Shown here: in pieces, positions 1-8,537 of the stretch
Position numbering within the stretch: the first letter of the stretch is position 1
Layout: every line of letters starts with the position of its first letter
Program-made: the position numbers and the translations under genes
Assembly (NCBI RefSeq): GCF_037126175.1
Contig: NZ_CP146986.1
Coordinates: 868,001-932,000 of the forward strand
Direction of reading: 5' to 3'
Source: Pseudomonas sp. RSB 5.4
Lineage (GTDB): Bacteria > Pseudomonadota > Gammaproteobacteria > Pseudomonadales > Pseudomonadaceae
Length of the DNA: 64,000 bases
The notes under the pieces: model-generated
The model's input: the letters and a program-made list of their open reading frames with translations, nothing else
The model's database searches: none
What the model was told of the DNA's origin: nothing

Positions 1-26
1 GGATAGCAACTGATATCGATGATCAT
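1..26 (-). CDS. possible 5' end of a gene cut by the left window edge
   Basis: On the minus strand an ATG at position 26 is preceded by AGGAG (37-41) at a spacing of 10 bases, and the frame stays open to the window edge (MIIDISCY...). Only eight residues are visible, so no family can be named. It could equally be a chance start. No other reading frame crosses the left edge convincingly: the three plus-strand frames all hit stops within the first 30 bases. Confidence 0.22.
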
Positions 27-268
27 TGAAGTCGATCTCCTGATAGCGGGGAAGGGAGCCTTGCGGCTCTCGGCAACCGCGCCCCGGGCTATCGGCCATT
101 TCTATGCGCAGCACTCGCGCATTCCCTCGCCTGTTCGCATCCGGCCCGGGTGGGTGGTTGCTGAGGGCGAGTATTGGAAAGGGCGGAGGGGTTCGTACAA
201 TATTAATTGGGCGCGCTGGTGATACTTGGGCGATATGGTTTTGGTTTTTACTTCTGTGGAAACTGTAC

Positions 269-720
269 CGGCGCTATCGCGAGCAGGCTCACTCCTACAG
301 GGGGGGCACATTCCAATTGCAGGAGCGAGCCTGCTCGCGATGGCGGAGTTTCATTCAACAGTGATGTGACTGATGGAGCCTCTTCGCGAGCAAGCCCGCT
401 CCCACAGGGGGAATGCATTTCAGCGGAGGAATGCGCTCGAAATGTGGGAGTGAGCCTGCTCGCGAAGGCGGAGTGTCATTCAACAGTGATGTGACTGATG
501 GGGCCTCTTCGCGAGCAAGCCCGCTCCCACAGGGGGAATGCATTTCAGCGGAGGAATGCGCTCGAAATGTGGGAGTGAGCCTGCTCGCGATGGCGGAGTG
601 TCATTCAACAGTGATGTGACTGATGGGGCCTCTTCGCGAGCAAGCCCGCTCCCACAGGGGGAATGCGTTTCAGCGGGAGGAATGCGCTCGAAATGTGGGA
701 GCGGGCTTGCTCGCGAAGGC
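269..720. repeat. tandem array of REPIN units (125-bp period)
   Basis: This stretch holds no gene. It is built from head-to-head REP palindromes (core GCGAGCAAGCCCGCTCCCAC and its reverse complement). A 125-bp unit is repeated about three times in direct orientation: the marker TCATTCAACAGTGATGTGAC recurs at 351, 476 and 601. Each unit holds one leftward and one rightward REP joined by short spacers. The small open frames here all encode the same repeat-derived peptide and are not genes. The array ends directly at the stop codon of the LysR gene at 722. Bases 27-268 before it show no recognisable gene or element. Confidence 0.9.
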
Positions 721-721
721 G

Positions 722-1612
722 TCAGGACTGTGTACGCGCAGCCAACTGCCTGATCACCTCAACCACCGGCGCCACGCGCTCGGCCTGCCCATGCGGCCAC
801 ACCGCGTAGAGGTTGTAATGCGCAGCAATCTGCGCCTCGTTCAACGCCACCAGCCGCCCACTGCGCAACGCATCGGCGGCGAGTAAGCCGCGTACCAGTC
901 CGGCGCCCACCCCGGCTTCGGCAGCCGCAATCAGGTTCGCCGCATTATCGAAGATCACCCGCGCCGCTGGCTCTACCGGCGGCATCCCGGCCGCATCCAG
1001 CCACGGAATCCACGACCTTCGCGTATACCCCAACAGCGGCAACTGCAGAATCTGCTCCGGGCTCAGCGGTAACTGCAGACCATAGCGCTCAAGCAGCGCC
1101 GGCGAAGCCACGGCCAACACCCGATCGCCGCAGATCTGCGTCATCTCGCAGTCATCCCAATCGCCATAGCCGTAACGCAACGCCAGATCGACCCGCTCGA
1201 AGCTGCCGCGATCACTGCGCGGCATCGATAGCAGCGTCACCTCGTAATCCGGCAGTCCGTCGAGCAATTCCGGCAGGCGCGGATTGAGCCAGCTCTGCGC
1301 CAGTTCGCTGTCGACGTCCAACGTCAGGCGCTGCGCCACGCTGCGGTTTTTCACCGAGGACAATGCCCGGTCGATCTGCGCCAGACCATCCGCCAGCACG
1401 CTGGCAAACAACTGCCCGGCATCGGTCAGGTTGCTCCCGCCGCCTTCACGCACGAACAGCGGCTGGCCGATGAATTCTTCGAGCGCGCGGATTTGCTGGC
1501 TGATCGCGCTGTGCGTCAAGTCGAGCTTGCGCGCCGCGCTGGAGAAACTGCCACTGCGCGCTGCGTGGATAAATGCACTCATGGACTGCACCGACGGGTA
1601 TCGCTTGTACAT
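722..1612 (-). CDS. LysR-family transcriptional regulator (GcvA-like)
   Basis: A 296-residue LysR regulator. The N-terminal winged helix-turn-helix covers about residues 5-65 ([20 protein letters not shown], then [14 protein letters not shown]), followed by a periplasmic-binding-type effector domain. The ATG at 1612 was chosen because the upstream in-frame extension has no LysR-like sequence and would run into the divergent gene's leader. It is transcribed divergently from the iorAB-like pair starting at 1731, with about 118 bp between the starts. That is the classical arrangement for a LysR controlling its neighbour, so it probably responds to the substrate of that hydroxylase; the effector is unknown. 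Its stop codon abuts the REP array. Confidence 0.88.
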   Translation of the reverse strand: MYKRYPSVQSMSAFIHAARSGSFSSAARKLDLTHSAISQQIRALEEFIGQPLFVREGGGSNLTDAGQLFASVLADGLAQIDRALSSVKNRSVAQRLTLDVDSELAQSWLNPRLPELLDGLPDYEVTLLSMPRSDRGSFERVDLALRYGYGDWDDCEMTQICGDRVLAVASPALLERYGLQLPLSPEQILQLPLLGYTRRSWIPWLDAAGMPPVEPAARVIFDNAANLIAAAEAGVGAGLVRGLLAADALRSGRLVALNEAQIAAHYNLYAVWPHGQAERVAPVVEVIRQLAARTQS

Positions 1613-1730
1613 GTTGTTAGTCCTGCTTACACCGGTTGGCAGAAATCGTCGCTGGCCGCGTGTTGCGTGGGCTTCCAATAATCGGTCACCAGGCCCGCAC
1701 AAAGACGGGCCGCTCTTTTGGAGCCTGACA

Positions 1731-2195
1731 ATGATCGCATTCACGGTAAACGGCGAACGACGCGAGCTGGATGAAGCGTCCCCCTCCATGCCCTTGTTAT
1801 GGGTACTGCGTGATCAACTGAAACTCACCGGCACCAAATTCGGCTGCGGCATGGGCCTGTGCGGTGCCTGCACCGTGCACCTGGACGGCGTCGCGGTGCG
1901 TTCCTGCCAGTTGCCGCTGGCCGCCGTTGCGGGCCACAGCATCACCACCATCGAAGGCTTGTCGCCGACGCAAAGCCATCCGTTGCAACTGGCCTGGGTC
2001 GCCGAAGATGTGCCGCAATGCGGCTACTGTCAATCCGGGCAGATCATGTCGGCGGCAGCCTTGCTCAACACGGGAGCGGCGGTGACCGACGATTCGATCC
2101 GCAATGCGATGTCGGGGAATATCTGCCGTTGCGGCACTTACGGGCGGATCAACAAAGCGATCAAACGTGCGGCGAACGCGCCGAAGGAGGCGTAA
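1731..2195 (+). CDS. [2Fe-2S] small subunit of a molybdenum hydroxylase (isoquinoline 1-oxidoreductase alpha-like)
   Basis: A 154-residue iron-sulfur subunit of the xanthine dehydrogenase superfamily. The plant-type [2Fe-2S] cluster is held by C39, C44, C47 and C59 (motif [10 protein letters not shown]). The second, alpha-helical cluster is held by C97, C100, C132 and C134 (QCGYC and CRC). It would pass electrons from the molybdenum centre of the large subunit. There is no signal peptide, so export, if any, must be by co-folding with the Tat-carrying partner. The start ATG at 1731 follows GGAG (1720-1723). The stop overlaps the start of the next gene (TAATG), indicating translational coupling. 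Confidence 0.9.
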   Translation: MIAFTVNGERRELDEASPSMPLLWVLRDQLKLTGTKFGCGMGLCGACTVHLDGVAVRSCQLPLAAVAGHSITTIEGLSPTQSHPLQLAWVAEDVPQCGYCQSGQIMSAAALLNTGAAVTDDSIRNAMSGNICRCGTYGRINKAIKRAANAPKEA

Positions 2196-4408
2196 TGAGC
2201 CTGCGCGACGACACCTTGATCGAACCGTCACGCCGGGTGTTTCTCAAGCAGGCAGCGACGGTCGCTTCGGGCCTGGCGATTGCCTTGTACCTGCCCTCCG
2301 GCAGCGCCGCCAGCGATCCGAAAGCCCCGGCGCCGGCCAGCGAATTCGAGCCCAACGCCTGGGTGCGGATCTTCCCCGACGGCACGGTAAAACTGGTGGT
2401 GCACAAGCACGATTCCGGCACCGGCACGCAAACCGCACTGGCTGCGTGTGTGGCCGAAGAACTGGATGTGAACCCGATGACGGTGCAGGTGATCACCCCG
2501 GAAGATCCGTTCTTCGAGGCCTACATTCACCCGATCTGGAAAGTCTTCTCTACCGGCGGCAGCACCAGTGTTTCGCTGGAATACGAGCGCTTGCGCATGG
2601 CCGGGGCCACAGCGCGGGCGTTGTTGATCGCCGCTGCGGCGAAGCACTGGACAGTCAGCCCCGACAGCTGCAGCACCGAAGAAGGTCGGGTGGTTCATCT
2701 GTCCAGCAAACGCAGCCTCGGCTACGGCGACCTGGTCGGGGTGGCAGCGCGTCTGCCGGCACCGGCCCACGTCACGCTGAAGGATCCGGCGCACTTCAAA
2801 TACATCGGCAAACTGCGCCACAAGCGGGATGCCGCGGCCAAGGTCTGCGGGCGCTTCAAGTACAGCATCGACGTGCAGTTGCCGGGGATGCTGGTGGCGG
2901 TGATTCAGCGGGCGCCGGTGGTCGGGGCGAAAGTCGTCAGCGTGGATTCGGCGGCGGCATTGCAGGTGCCGGGCGTGCGCAAGGTGATTGCAGTCCCCGG
3001 GCGCCCGGACGTGCTCGGCGGCAATCTGGAAGGCGTCGCGGTGCTGGCCGACACGTTCTGGGCGGCGCAGCAGGGCCGTAAAGTGTTGGAGATCAAATGG
3101 AGCGACTCGCCACTGGCCGGGTTCGACAGCGAGGAACTGGCCAAGGCTCAAACGGCTGCTATTACCGATCCGAAAAGCCAAACCATCAAGGCCATGACGC
3201 ATGGCGATGTCGGCGCGCAATGGCCGCACGCGGCGAAGCTGATCGAAGCCGATTACCGCATGCCGTACAAGGTGCAGAACCCGCTGGAACCGATCTGCAT
3301 CACCGCGCACGTGCAGGACAGCGCAATCACCTATTGGGGCGGCGTGCAGGTGCCGTCGTCAGCGCTGGAAGCCGCGCAAACCGTGTGTGGCATCGCCAAG
3401 GACAAAGTCACCATCAACGAACTGGTATCCGGCGGCAGTTTCGGTGCACGGGAGGCCAAATACTGGTTGTTCGAGGTGGCGTATCTGGCGCAGCAAACCG
3501 GGGTACCGGTGAAGTTGCTCAACAGTCGTGAAGACGAGATGCACGCACTGTTCAATCACCCGGCCACACTGCACCGGGTCAAAGGCGCGTTGGATGCCCA
3601 GGGCAACCTCGCTGCGCTGCAACTGCACGCGGTATCACCCGCCTCGCCGGAGCAGTGGGAGCCGGGCTATTTCGAGCGCCCGGATCACATGGATTACAGC
3701 ACCACCGAAGCGATCACCGCGTGGGACTTCGCCTACCGTCCGCCGCACCTGGAGTTGAACTGGGTCAAGCACGAAAGCCATGTGCCCAGCGGCTGGTATC
3801 GCTCGGTGAGCTTCATCCCCAACGTATTCGCCGTCGAGAGCTTCATGGACGAGTTGGCGCATGCGGCAGGCGCGGATCCGCTGGCGTTCCGTCTGGCCAA
3901 CATGCAGGAGCGGCCACGGCATGTGGCGGTGCTCAAACAGGCTGCCGAACGCGCCGGATGGGGCCAGCCGTTACCGCCCGGCACTGCGTTGGGCATTGCG
4001 ACCCATCAGGGTTACACCAGTTTTATCGCGGTGGTGGCGCGGGTCGCTACGGTCGATGGCAAACCGAAAGTCGAGAAGCTGACCTGTGTGGTCGATTGCG
4101 GTCTGGCGGTGTCGCCGAGCGGGGTCGAGGAGCAGATCTACGGCGGACTGATGTGGGGCTTGGGTCATGCACTGTTTGACCGGCTCGATATCCAACAGGG
4201 CAGGGTGGTGCAGAGCAATTTCCACGACTACCGCGTGACCCGGATGTCGGACATGCCGGCCACCGACATCGTGGTGCTCGATGGCGAACCCGGCAAACCC
4301 GGTGGCGTCGGTGAGTTGGGCAGTCCGTCGGTGGCGCCAGCGATTGCCAACGCCTTGTTTGCGCTGACCGGCGTGCGCCAGCGTTCGACACCGCTGAGTC
4401 TGGGGTAG
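2195..4408 (+). CDS. molybdopterin-binding large subunit (isoquinoline 1-oxidoreductase beta-like), Tat-exported
   Basis: A 737-residue molybdenum hydroxylase catalytic subunit. A twin-arginine signal lies near residues 12-35 (SRRVFLKQAATVASG), as in other IorB-type enzymes. The two aldehyde oxidase/xanthine dehydrogenase molybdopterin domains follow. The C-terminal GVGELGSP segment carries the glutamate expected to act as active-site base. The family hydroxylates N-heterocycles or oxidises aldehydes; the substrate cannot be read from sequence. It overlaps the small-subunit stop by one base. No FAD subunit is present, and no cytochrome c subunit gene follows, so the electron acceptor is not encoded here. 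The next gene starts 5 bp downstream. Confidence 0.9.
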   Translation: MSLRDDTLIEPSRRVFLKQAATVASGLAIALYLPSGSAASDPKAPAPASEFEPNAWVRIFPDGTVKLVVHKHDSGTGTQTALAACVAEELDVNPMTVQVITPEDPFFEAYIHPIWKVFSTGGSTSVSLEYERLRMAGATARALLIAAAAKHWTVSPDSCSTEEGRVVHLSSKRSLGYGDLVGVAARLPAPAHVTLKDPAHFKYIGKLRHKRDAAAKVCGRFKYSIDVQLPGMLVAVIQRAPVVGAKVVSVDSAAALQVPGVRKVIAVPGRPDVLGGNLEGVAVLADTFWAAQQGRKVLEIKWSDSPLAGFDSEELAKAQTAAITDPKSQTIKAMTHGDVGAQWPHAAKLIEADYRMPYKVQNPLEPICITAHVQDSAITYWGGVQVPSSALEAAQTVCGIAKDKVTINELVSGGSFGAREAKYWLFEVAYLAQQTGVPVKLLNSREDEMHALFNHPATLHRVKGALDAQGNLAALQLHAVSPASPEQWEPGYFERPDHMDYSTTEAITAWDFAYRPPHLELNWVKHESHVPSGWYRSVSFIPNVFAVESFMDELAHAAGADPLAFRLANMQERPRHVAVLKQAAERAGWGQPLPPGTALGIATHQGYTSFIAVVARVATVDGKPKVEKLTCVVDCGLAVSPSGVEEQIYGGLMWGLGHALFDRLDIQQGRVVQSNFHDYRVTRMSDMPATDIVVLDGEPGKPGGVGELGSPSVAPAIANALFALTGVRQRSTPLSLG

Positions 4409-4413
4409 GCGCC

Positions 4414-5307
4414 ATGGACCTGCGCCTGCTGCGGTATTTCATGGCCTTGGCCGATGAGCTGCATTTCGGTCGGGCGGCGGAGCGTTTGCACATCTGCCAG
4501 CCGCCGCTGAGCCAGCAGATTCGCCTGCTGGAGGAGGAGCTGGGCACGCCGTTGTTCGAGCGCAGCCATCACCGGGTCGAGCTGACAGCGGCGGGGCAGA
4601 TGCTCAAGGAGCAGGCGCCGCTGGTGTTCGAACAACTGGAACGGGCGCTGGACCTGACGCGCCAGACCGGGCGCGGGCAGCTCGGTGAGCTGGAAATCGG
4701 CATGATCAGCTCGGTGATGGTGGGCGTGCTGCCCAAGGCCTTGCACCTGTTTCGTGAGCGCTATCCGCAGGTGAACTGGCGGCTGCATGAAATGACTCCG
4801 GCGGCACAGGTCAAGGCGTTGAAGGAGAAGCGTATCGACGCCTGCGTGTTTCGCGTCGGTTATGACGATCCGTTGCTGCGCAATGAGTTGCTGATCTACG
4901 AGCCGATCCATGTGGTGATGCCGGCCGATCATCCGTTGGCCAGCCGCGAGGTGCTGGCCCCGGCGGATCTGGCGTTGGAACCGTTTGTCGCGCTGGAACT
5001 GAAGCAGTCGCGGTTCGCCAATTTCCTTTATCAGTGCTGCATTCAGGCCGGGTTCACCCCGCAGATCCGCCAGCAGGTGATTGAGGTGCAGACCTTGCTC
5101 AGCCTGGTGCGCGCGGGTTTCGGGGTGGCGCTGCTACCGGCCTCGATCGAGCAGTTGGCCCCGGCGGGGCTGGTGTTCCGCAAGCTGACGCCGGCGCTGC
5201 CGGAGGTGCCTTTGTATGCGACTTACCGTGCGGATGATGCTTCGCCGGTGCTCAGGCTGTTTCTCGATACGTTGCGGGAGTTGGTGGAAACCTCCGGCCA
5301 ACGCTAA
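4414..5307 (+). CDS. LysR-family transcriptional regulator (BenM/CatM-like)
   Basis: A 297-residue LysR regulator that begins MDLRLLRYFMALADELHFGR, the characteristic start of the BenM/CatM/CynR branch. The HTH covers residues 1-60 (RLHICQPPLSQQIRLLE). The effector-binding domain is about residues 90-295. It lies only 5 bp downstream of the molybdenum hydroxylase gene on the same strand, so it is probably cotranscribed and may adjust that operon together with the divergent LysR at 722-1612. Two LysR genes bracketing one enzyme suggests layered control or two separate signals. A REPIN follows directly. Confidence 0.88.
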   Translation: MDLRLLRYFMALADELHFGRAAERLHICQPPLSQQIRLLEEELGTPLFERSHHRVELTAAGQMLKEQAPLVFEQLERALDLTRQTGRGQLGELEIGMISSVMVGVLPKALHLFRERYPQVNWRLHEMTPAAQVKALKEKRIDACVFRVGYDDPLLRNELLIYEPIHVVMPADHPLASREVLAPADLALEPFVALELKQSRFANFLYQCCIQAGFTPQIRQQVIEVQTLLSLVRAGFGVALLPASIEQLAPAGLVFRKLTPALPEVPLYATYRADDASPVLRLFLDTLRELVETSGQR

Positions 5308-5310
5308 TCC

Positions 5311-5408
5311 CCCCTGTGGGAGCGGGCTTGCTCGCGAAGGCGGAGTGTCAGTTAAAAATCAGTTGAATGACACACCGCCTTCGCGAGCAAGCCCGCTCCC
5401 ACAGGGGG
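5311..5408. repeat. REPIN (inverted pair of REP elements)
   Basis: Two REP palindromes in inverted orientation (TGTGGGAGCGGGCTTGCTCG at about 5315 and its reverse complement ending near 5404) separated by a short spacer. It sits 4 bp after the LysR stop, a usual position for REPINs at transcript ends. It can fold into one long hairpin and may act as a transcript-stabilising or attenuating structure. Confidence 0.9.
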
Positions 5409-5495
5409 ATTGTGGTGGTGCGGGAATTTATGTTCGGCACGATCACGAACGCCTGCGGTCGTAATCTTCACACGCGCATTCCCTGTGGAGATCCA

Positions 5496-6992
5496 ATGAG
5501 CCAGGAAGTCCTGACCCGCGAAACCAATCGTCGCCAGTTGCAGCAGATCATTGCCGGGCTGTCCGACGGGGTGATTCTGTTGGAGCTCGATCAGAGCATC
5601 CTCTGGGCCAACGAGGCGGCGCTGGCCATGCACGGTGTCAGCCGGATCGGTGAGCTGGGCACTAATGCCGATGAATATGCCAAGCGTTTCACTCTGCGGT
5701 ATCGCAATAATCATCTGTTGCCGCCGGAGAGCTATCCGATCAGCCGCGTTGCCCGCTGTGAGGTCTTTAGTGATCTGTTGATCGAGCTGAGTGCCGTGGA
5801 TGACCCCGAGCATGTCTGGGTGCACAGCGTGCGCAGCATGGTGCTCACCGACCGTGAGGGTCAGCCGGAGTCGCTGGTGCTGATCATGAGCGACGTCACC
5901 GATTGGGCCAATGCCGAGCAGCGCTTTGAAAAAACTTTCAATGCCAACCCGGCGCCGGCGGTGATCTGCCGCCTCAGCGATTTGCGCTACATCAAGGTCA
6001 ATCCGGGGTTCCTGGAGATGACCGGTTATACCCGCGACCAGGTGATCGGCACCTCGGCCTATGAGATCGATATTTTCGAACAGGCCGAGCAAAGGGATCT
6101 GGCGATTCAGCGCCTGCGCGATGTGGCGACCATTCCGCAAATGCAGGCGCAACTGCGTCTGCCCGATGGCGGCAGCAAGCAAGTGATCGTTGCCGGGCAG
6201 CCGTTGGTGCTCAATGATGAGGATTGCATGCTGTTTTCCTTCGTCGACATGGAGCTGCGCCACAAGGCGGAAGTCGCGCTGCGTCAGAGTGAGGAACGCT
6301 TCGCCAAGGCGTTCCGCCTGACCCCTGTGCCGATTCTGATCTGCACGGCCGAGGAGCAGCAGGTGATCGATGTCAATCAGGCGTTCCTCGACACCCTCGC
6401 CTATGACAGCGATGAGGTGGTGGGCAAAACCGTGACCCAACTGCATTTCATCGACGACGATGGCGCGCGGGCCCGGCTGCTGACCGCCTTGGCGAAAAGC
6501 GGTCGGATCGATCGGGTCGACGTCCGGGTGCGCAAGAAGGATGCAGAGCTGCTGGAGTGCGCGGTGTCCGCCGACACCGTGAATATTCAGGACACGCCGT
6601 GCTATCTGCTGGTGCTGATGGACATCACCGAGCGCAAGCGCACTGAATTGGAGTTGGTGGCGGCGATTGAAGAGGTGATGAAAGACGCTTCCTGGTTCAG
6701 CCGGACGCTGATCGAAAAACTGGCCAATGTGAAGAAGGTCAACTCGCCGCAACTGCCGAGCGTGTCGTTCACTGACCTGACGGCGCGCGAGCGCGATGTG
6801 CTGGGGTTGATCTGCGAAGGGTTGGCCGACAAGGAGATTGCCGCACGCCTGAAACTGGCGCCGAATACCGTGCGCAATCATGTGGCGACGGTGTATTCCA
6901 AGCTCGATGTGCACAGCCGCAGCGAGGCGATTGTCTGGGCGCGGGAGCGTGGTCTGTTTTCTGGCGAGCGGGGCACGAAGGGGCAGCGGTAG
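5496..6992 (+). CDS. LuxR-type transcriptional regulator with three PAS domains
   Basis: A 498-residue cytoplasmic sensor-regulator. Three PAS-type domains can be read: about residues 15-135, 140-265 (NANPAPAVICRLSDLRYIKV) and 270-395 (LTPVPILICTAEEQQVIDVN). A LuxR/GerE HTH lies at about residues 425-490 (LTARERDVLGLICEGLADKE). There are no membrane segments. Start at 5496 with GGAG (5487-5490); an upstream in-frame ATG at 5430 lacks a clear ribosome binding site. The ligand of the PAS domains is unknown. It is transcribed alone after a REPIN. The pair of 12-bp direct repeats immediately downstream may be its own operator. Confidence 0.85.
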   Translation: MSQEVLTRETNRRQLQQIIAGLSDGVILLELDQSILWANEAALAMHGVSRIGELGTNADEYAKRFTLRYRNNHLLPPESYPISRVARCEVFSDLLIELSAVDDPEHVWVHSVRSMVLTDREGQPESLVLIMSDVTDWANAEQRFEKTFNANPAPAVICRLSDLRYIKVNPGFLEMTGYTRDQVIGTSAYEIDIFEQAEQRDLAIQRLRDVATIPQMQAQLRLPDGGSKQVIVAGQPLVLNDEDCMLFSFVDMELRHKAEVALRQSEERFAKAFRLTPVPILICTAEEQQVIDVNQAFLDTLAYDSDEVVGKTVTQLHFIDDDGARARLLTALAKSGRIDRVDVRVRKKDAELLECAVSADTVNIQDTPCYLLVLMDITERKRTELELVAAIEEVMKDASWFSRTLIEKLANVKKVNSPQLPSVSFTDLTARERDVLGLICEGLADKEIAARLKLAPNTVRNHVATVYSKLDVHSRSEAIVWARERGLFSGERGTKGQR

Positions 6993-7026
6993 GTGCAAAT
7001 GCACTATCCGATACGGTGCAAATGCA
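6992..7026. promoter_or_regulatory. two direct copies of GGTGCAAATGCA, candidate regulator sites
   Basis: GGTGCAAATGCA occurs at 6992-7003 and again at 7015-7026. The copies are 23 bp apart, about two helical turns, and each contains the palindrome TGCA-AA-TGCA. They lie between the LuxR-type regulator and the DUF1652 gene. The spacing and symmetry are what a dimeric regulator would use. No protein can be assigned; the neighbouring LuxR-type protein is the obvious candidate. Confidence 0.35.
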
Positions 7027-7126
7027 GGTTCTGGTGCGGTGGGGCAGTTCTTAGTCTGTTGGGGTGCGATACGAGCCTGTCGGCTTGGGATCGTCTCCCT
7101 TCGAAACAGCTAAAGGAACAGGCTCC

Positions 7127-7384
7127 ATGATGAATCTTGCGCAGTTGCGCGCCAGCCTCGAACAGAGTTTTTCGCCATTGGCGTGCGAGTGTTCAGTGGA
7201 TGGGGATCATTCGCTGACGGTGAAGTTGTATCACCCGGATTCGGGGCAGGTGGATCTGGTGATCAGCGGGTTGAAGCTCGATGCGTTGCGTACGCCTGAG
7301 TCGGTGGCGGCGCTGGTGGATGAGTTGCGGTATGAGTTGGAGAGTAACTCTTTGCGGGCTGCTCGGGATCCGGATATGGCTTAG
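7127..7384 (+). CDS. DUF1652 family protein
   Basis: An 85-residue protein matching the small Pseudomonas family DUF1652 as I remember it. Recognisable stretches are SFSPLACECSVDGDHSLTVK, then VDLVISGLKLDALRT, and the ending LVDELRYELESNSL. No function is established for the family. The start is one of two adjacent ATGs at 7127 and 7130, preceded by AAAGGAACAGG. It stands alone downstream of the paired GGTGCAAATGCA sites and upstream of a long repeat-rich gap. There is no signal peptide or membrane segment. Confidence 0.75.
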   Translation: MMNLAQLRASLEQSFSPLACECSVDGDHSLTVKLYHPDSGQVDLVISGLKLDALRTPESVAALVDELRYELESNSLRAARDPDMA

Positions 7385-7411
7385 GGGTTGGGGTTGTTTT
7401 GGGTGTATATC

Positions 7412-7740
7412 CGGTGCTGCGGTAACGGCCACTTAGGGTTCCGCCCTTACGGCGGGTCACTTTTTCCAGACGCCGAAAAAGTAACCAAAAAGGCTTTACC
7501 CTGACGTTCGGCCCTCGCCTGGGCTCGGGTTCCTTCGCTGCGGGATTCATCCGGGGGGCAGCGCCTACGGTTTGCTTCGCTGCACCTCCTCTCGCTGTGT
7601 TTGGCTGCGCCAAACGGTCGCTGCGCTCCCACCCCCGGATAAATCCCTCCACTCAGCCTGCCGACGGGCCCTCAGATCAAAAGCGGTACTCGAGCTAACG
7701 CTCATTGTGTTGAGTGGGGCGGCTTCGCCGCATGGGGCTG
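7412..7740. repeat. dispersed noncoding repeat of about 330 bp (Pseudomonas-type)
   Basis: A gene-free block whose sequence (for example TTACGGCGGGTCACTTTTTC and GAAAAAGTAACCAAAAAGGC) I recognise as an element that recurs across Pseudomonas chromosomes and often spawns spurious short ORF calls. It contains several small inverted repeats (GACGCCGAAAAAG region, GTTTGGCTGCGCCAAAC). No second copy lies in this window, so the dispersed nature rests on memory. Together with the REPs that follow, it fills the 749-bp gap between 7384 and 8134. Confidence 0.5.
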
Positions 7741-7755
7741 CACGCAATCTAGATT

Positions 7756-7930
7756 GTAGGGGCCAGCCTGCTGGCGATGGCGGCCTGACAGCCGGCCAAT
7801 CTCAAACTGAATGCACTCAATCCAAATGTGGGAGCGGGCTTGCTCGCGAAGGCGGCCTGACAGCTGACCCATTTCAGTCAGGAATACTCAACCCCTGTGG
7901 GAGCTGGCTTGCCAGCGATGGCGGCCTTCC
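7756..7930. repeat. three successive REP elements of different subtypes
   Basis: Three REP-like hairpins in the same orientation: GGGCCAGCCTGCTGGCGATG at about 7760, TGTGGGAGCGGGCTTGCTCG at 7827, and TGTGGGAGCTGGCTTGCCAG at 7895. Each is followed by GGCGGCCT. The mixed subtypes, standing as singlets rather than inverted pairs, differ from the REPINs elsewhere in the window. Confidence 0.85.
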
Positions 7931-8133
7931 AGTCAAAAAAATTCTTGTTGATGTACCCCTCCCACACAGATTTTCCTCCCCGCAAAATCGACAGCCAATT
8001 CCCTTATCCCCCTCCATTTCACTGGCGCTTACAGGGTGGTCGGCTATAAAGAATGAGTGGTCAGGTCTTCCGTCATGCGCGGTATTCGTGCGCGATTGCG
8101 GAAGTGGCTCTTCCATTCATCGCGGGTCGTCCT

Positions 8134-8355
8134 ATGAATAATCCTGGGAAACGCGTGTATCTGCCGTTGTCGCTGGCTTTCTCTGTCGCGCTGTTAAGCG
8201 GCTGTGCCAGTCCTCCGCCACCGCCTCCTGCTGCACCGCCGCCACCGCCGGTGCGTACTTGTCAGACTCTGGAAAACACTCAGGTGTCTGGCGATATGTA
8301 CGTTGACGAGCAGGTTACTCGCCATATCACCACCACCCGGTGTGTCACGCAGTAG
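8134..8355 (+). CDS. small proline-rich lipoprotein
   Basis: A 73-residue predicted outer-membrane or periplasmic lipoprotein. It has a basic N-terminus (MNNPGKRVY), a hydrophobic segment, and a lipobox LLSGC, giving a mature N-terminal Cys at about residue 27. A proline run (PPPPPPAAPPPPP) and a short C-terminal domain with two further cysteines follow. The ATG at 8134 was chosen because it places the signal peptide correctly; an upstream in-frame ATG at 8053 would bury it. It has no obvious operon partner, and a REPIN follows. Function unknown. Confidence 0.7.
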   Translation: MNNPGKRVYLPLSLAFSVALLSGCASPPPPPPAAPPPPPVRTCQTLENTQVSGDMYVDEQVTRHITTTRCVTQ

Positions 8356-8420
8356 TGCTGTGGGGGTGCTTGCCGGTGCACTTTGTCAGGCAATTACCCA
8401 AGGTCACTGTCTTACAGATA

Positions 8421-8519
8421 ACCCCTGTGGGAGCGGGCTTGCTCGCGAAGGCGGTGTGTCATTCAAGGCAATGCTGCCTGACACTCCGCCTTCGCGAGCA
8501 AGCCCGCTCCCACAGGGTT
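8421..8519. repeat. REPIN
   Basis: Inverted REP pair (rightward arm starting CCCCTGTGGGAGCGGGCTTG at about 8422, leftward arm ending GCCCGCTCCCACAGG near 8517). It lies between the convergent lipoprotein gene and the SDR gene, so it may serve as a bidirectional transcript end. Confidence 0.9.
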
Positions 8520-8537
8520 AATCATTTGTCAGAGAGA

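Noticed and set aside
269..720. CRISPR-like regular repeats
   Set aside because: The period is 125 bp with inverted REP cores and near-identical spacers, and no cas genes are present. It is a tandem REPIN array.
413..753. Several overlapping small open frames sharing the peptide ARNVGVSLLA
   Set aside because: They are translations of the REP array in successive repeat copies, with no proper ribosome binding sites.
5352..7004. Minus-strand frame of 550 codons opposite the PAS-LuxR gene
   Set aside because: It has His/Arg/Gln-rich shadow composition. The plus strand has PAS and LuxR motifs in order.
7447..7747. Short Arg/Ala-rich open frames in the 7.4-7.75 kb gap
   Set aside because: They lie in a dispersed repeat and have no start signals. 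Such frames are common spurious calls.
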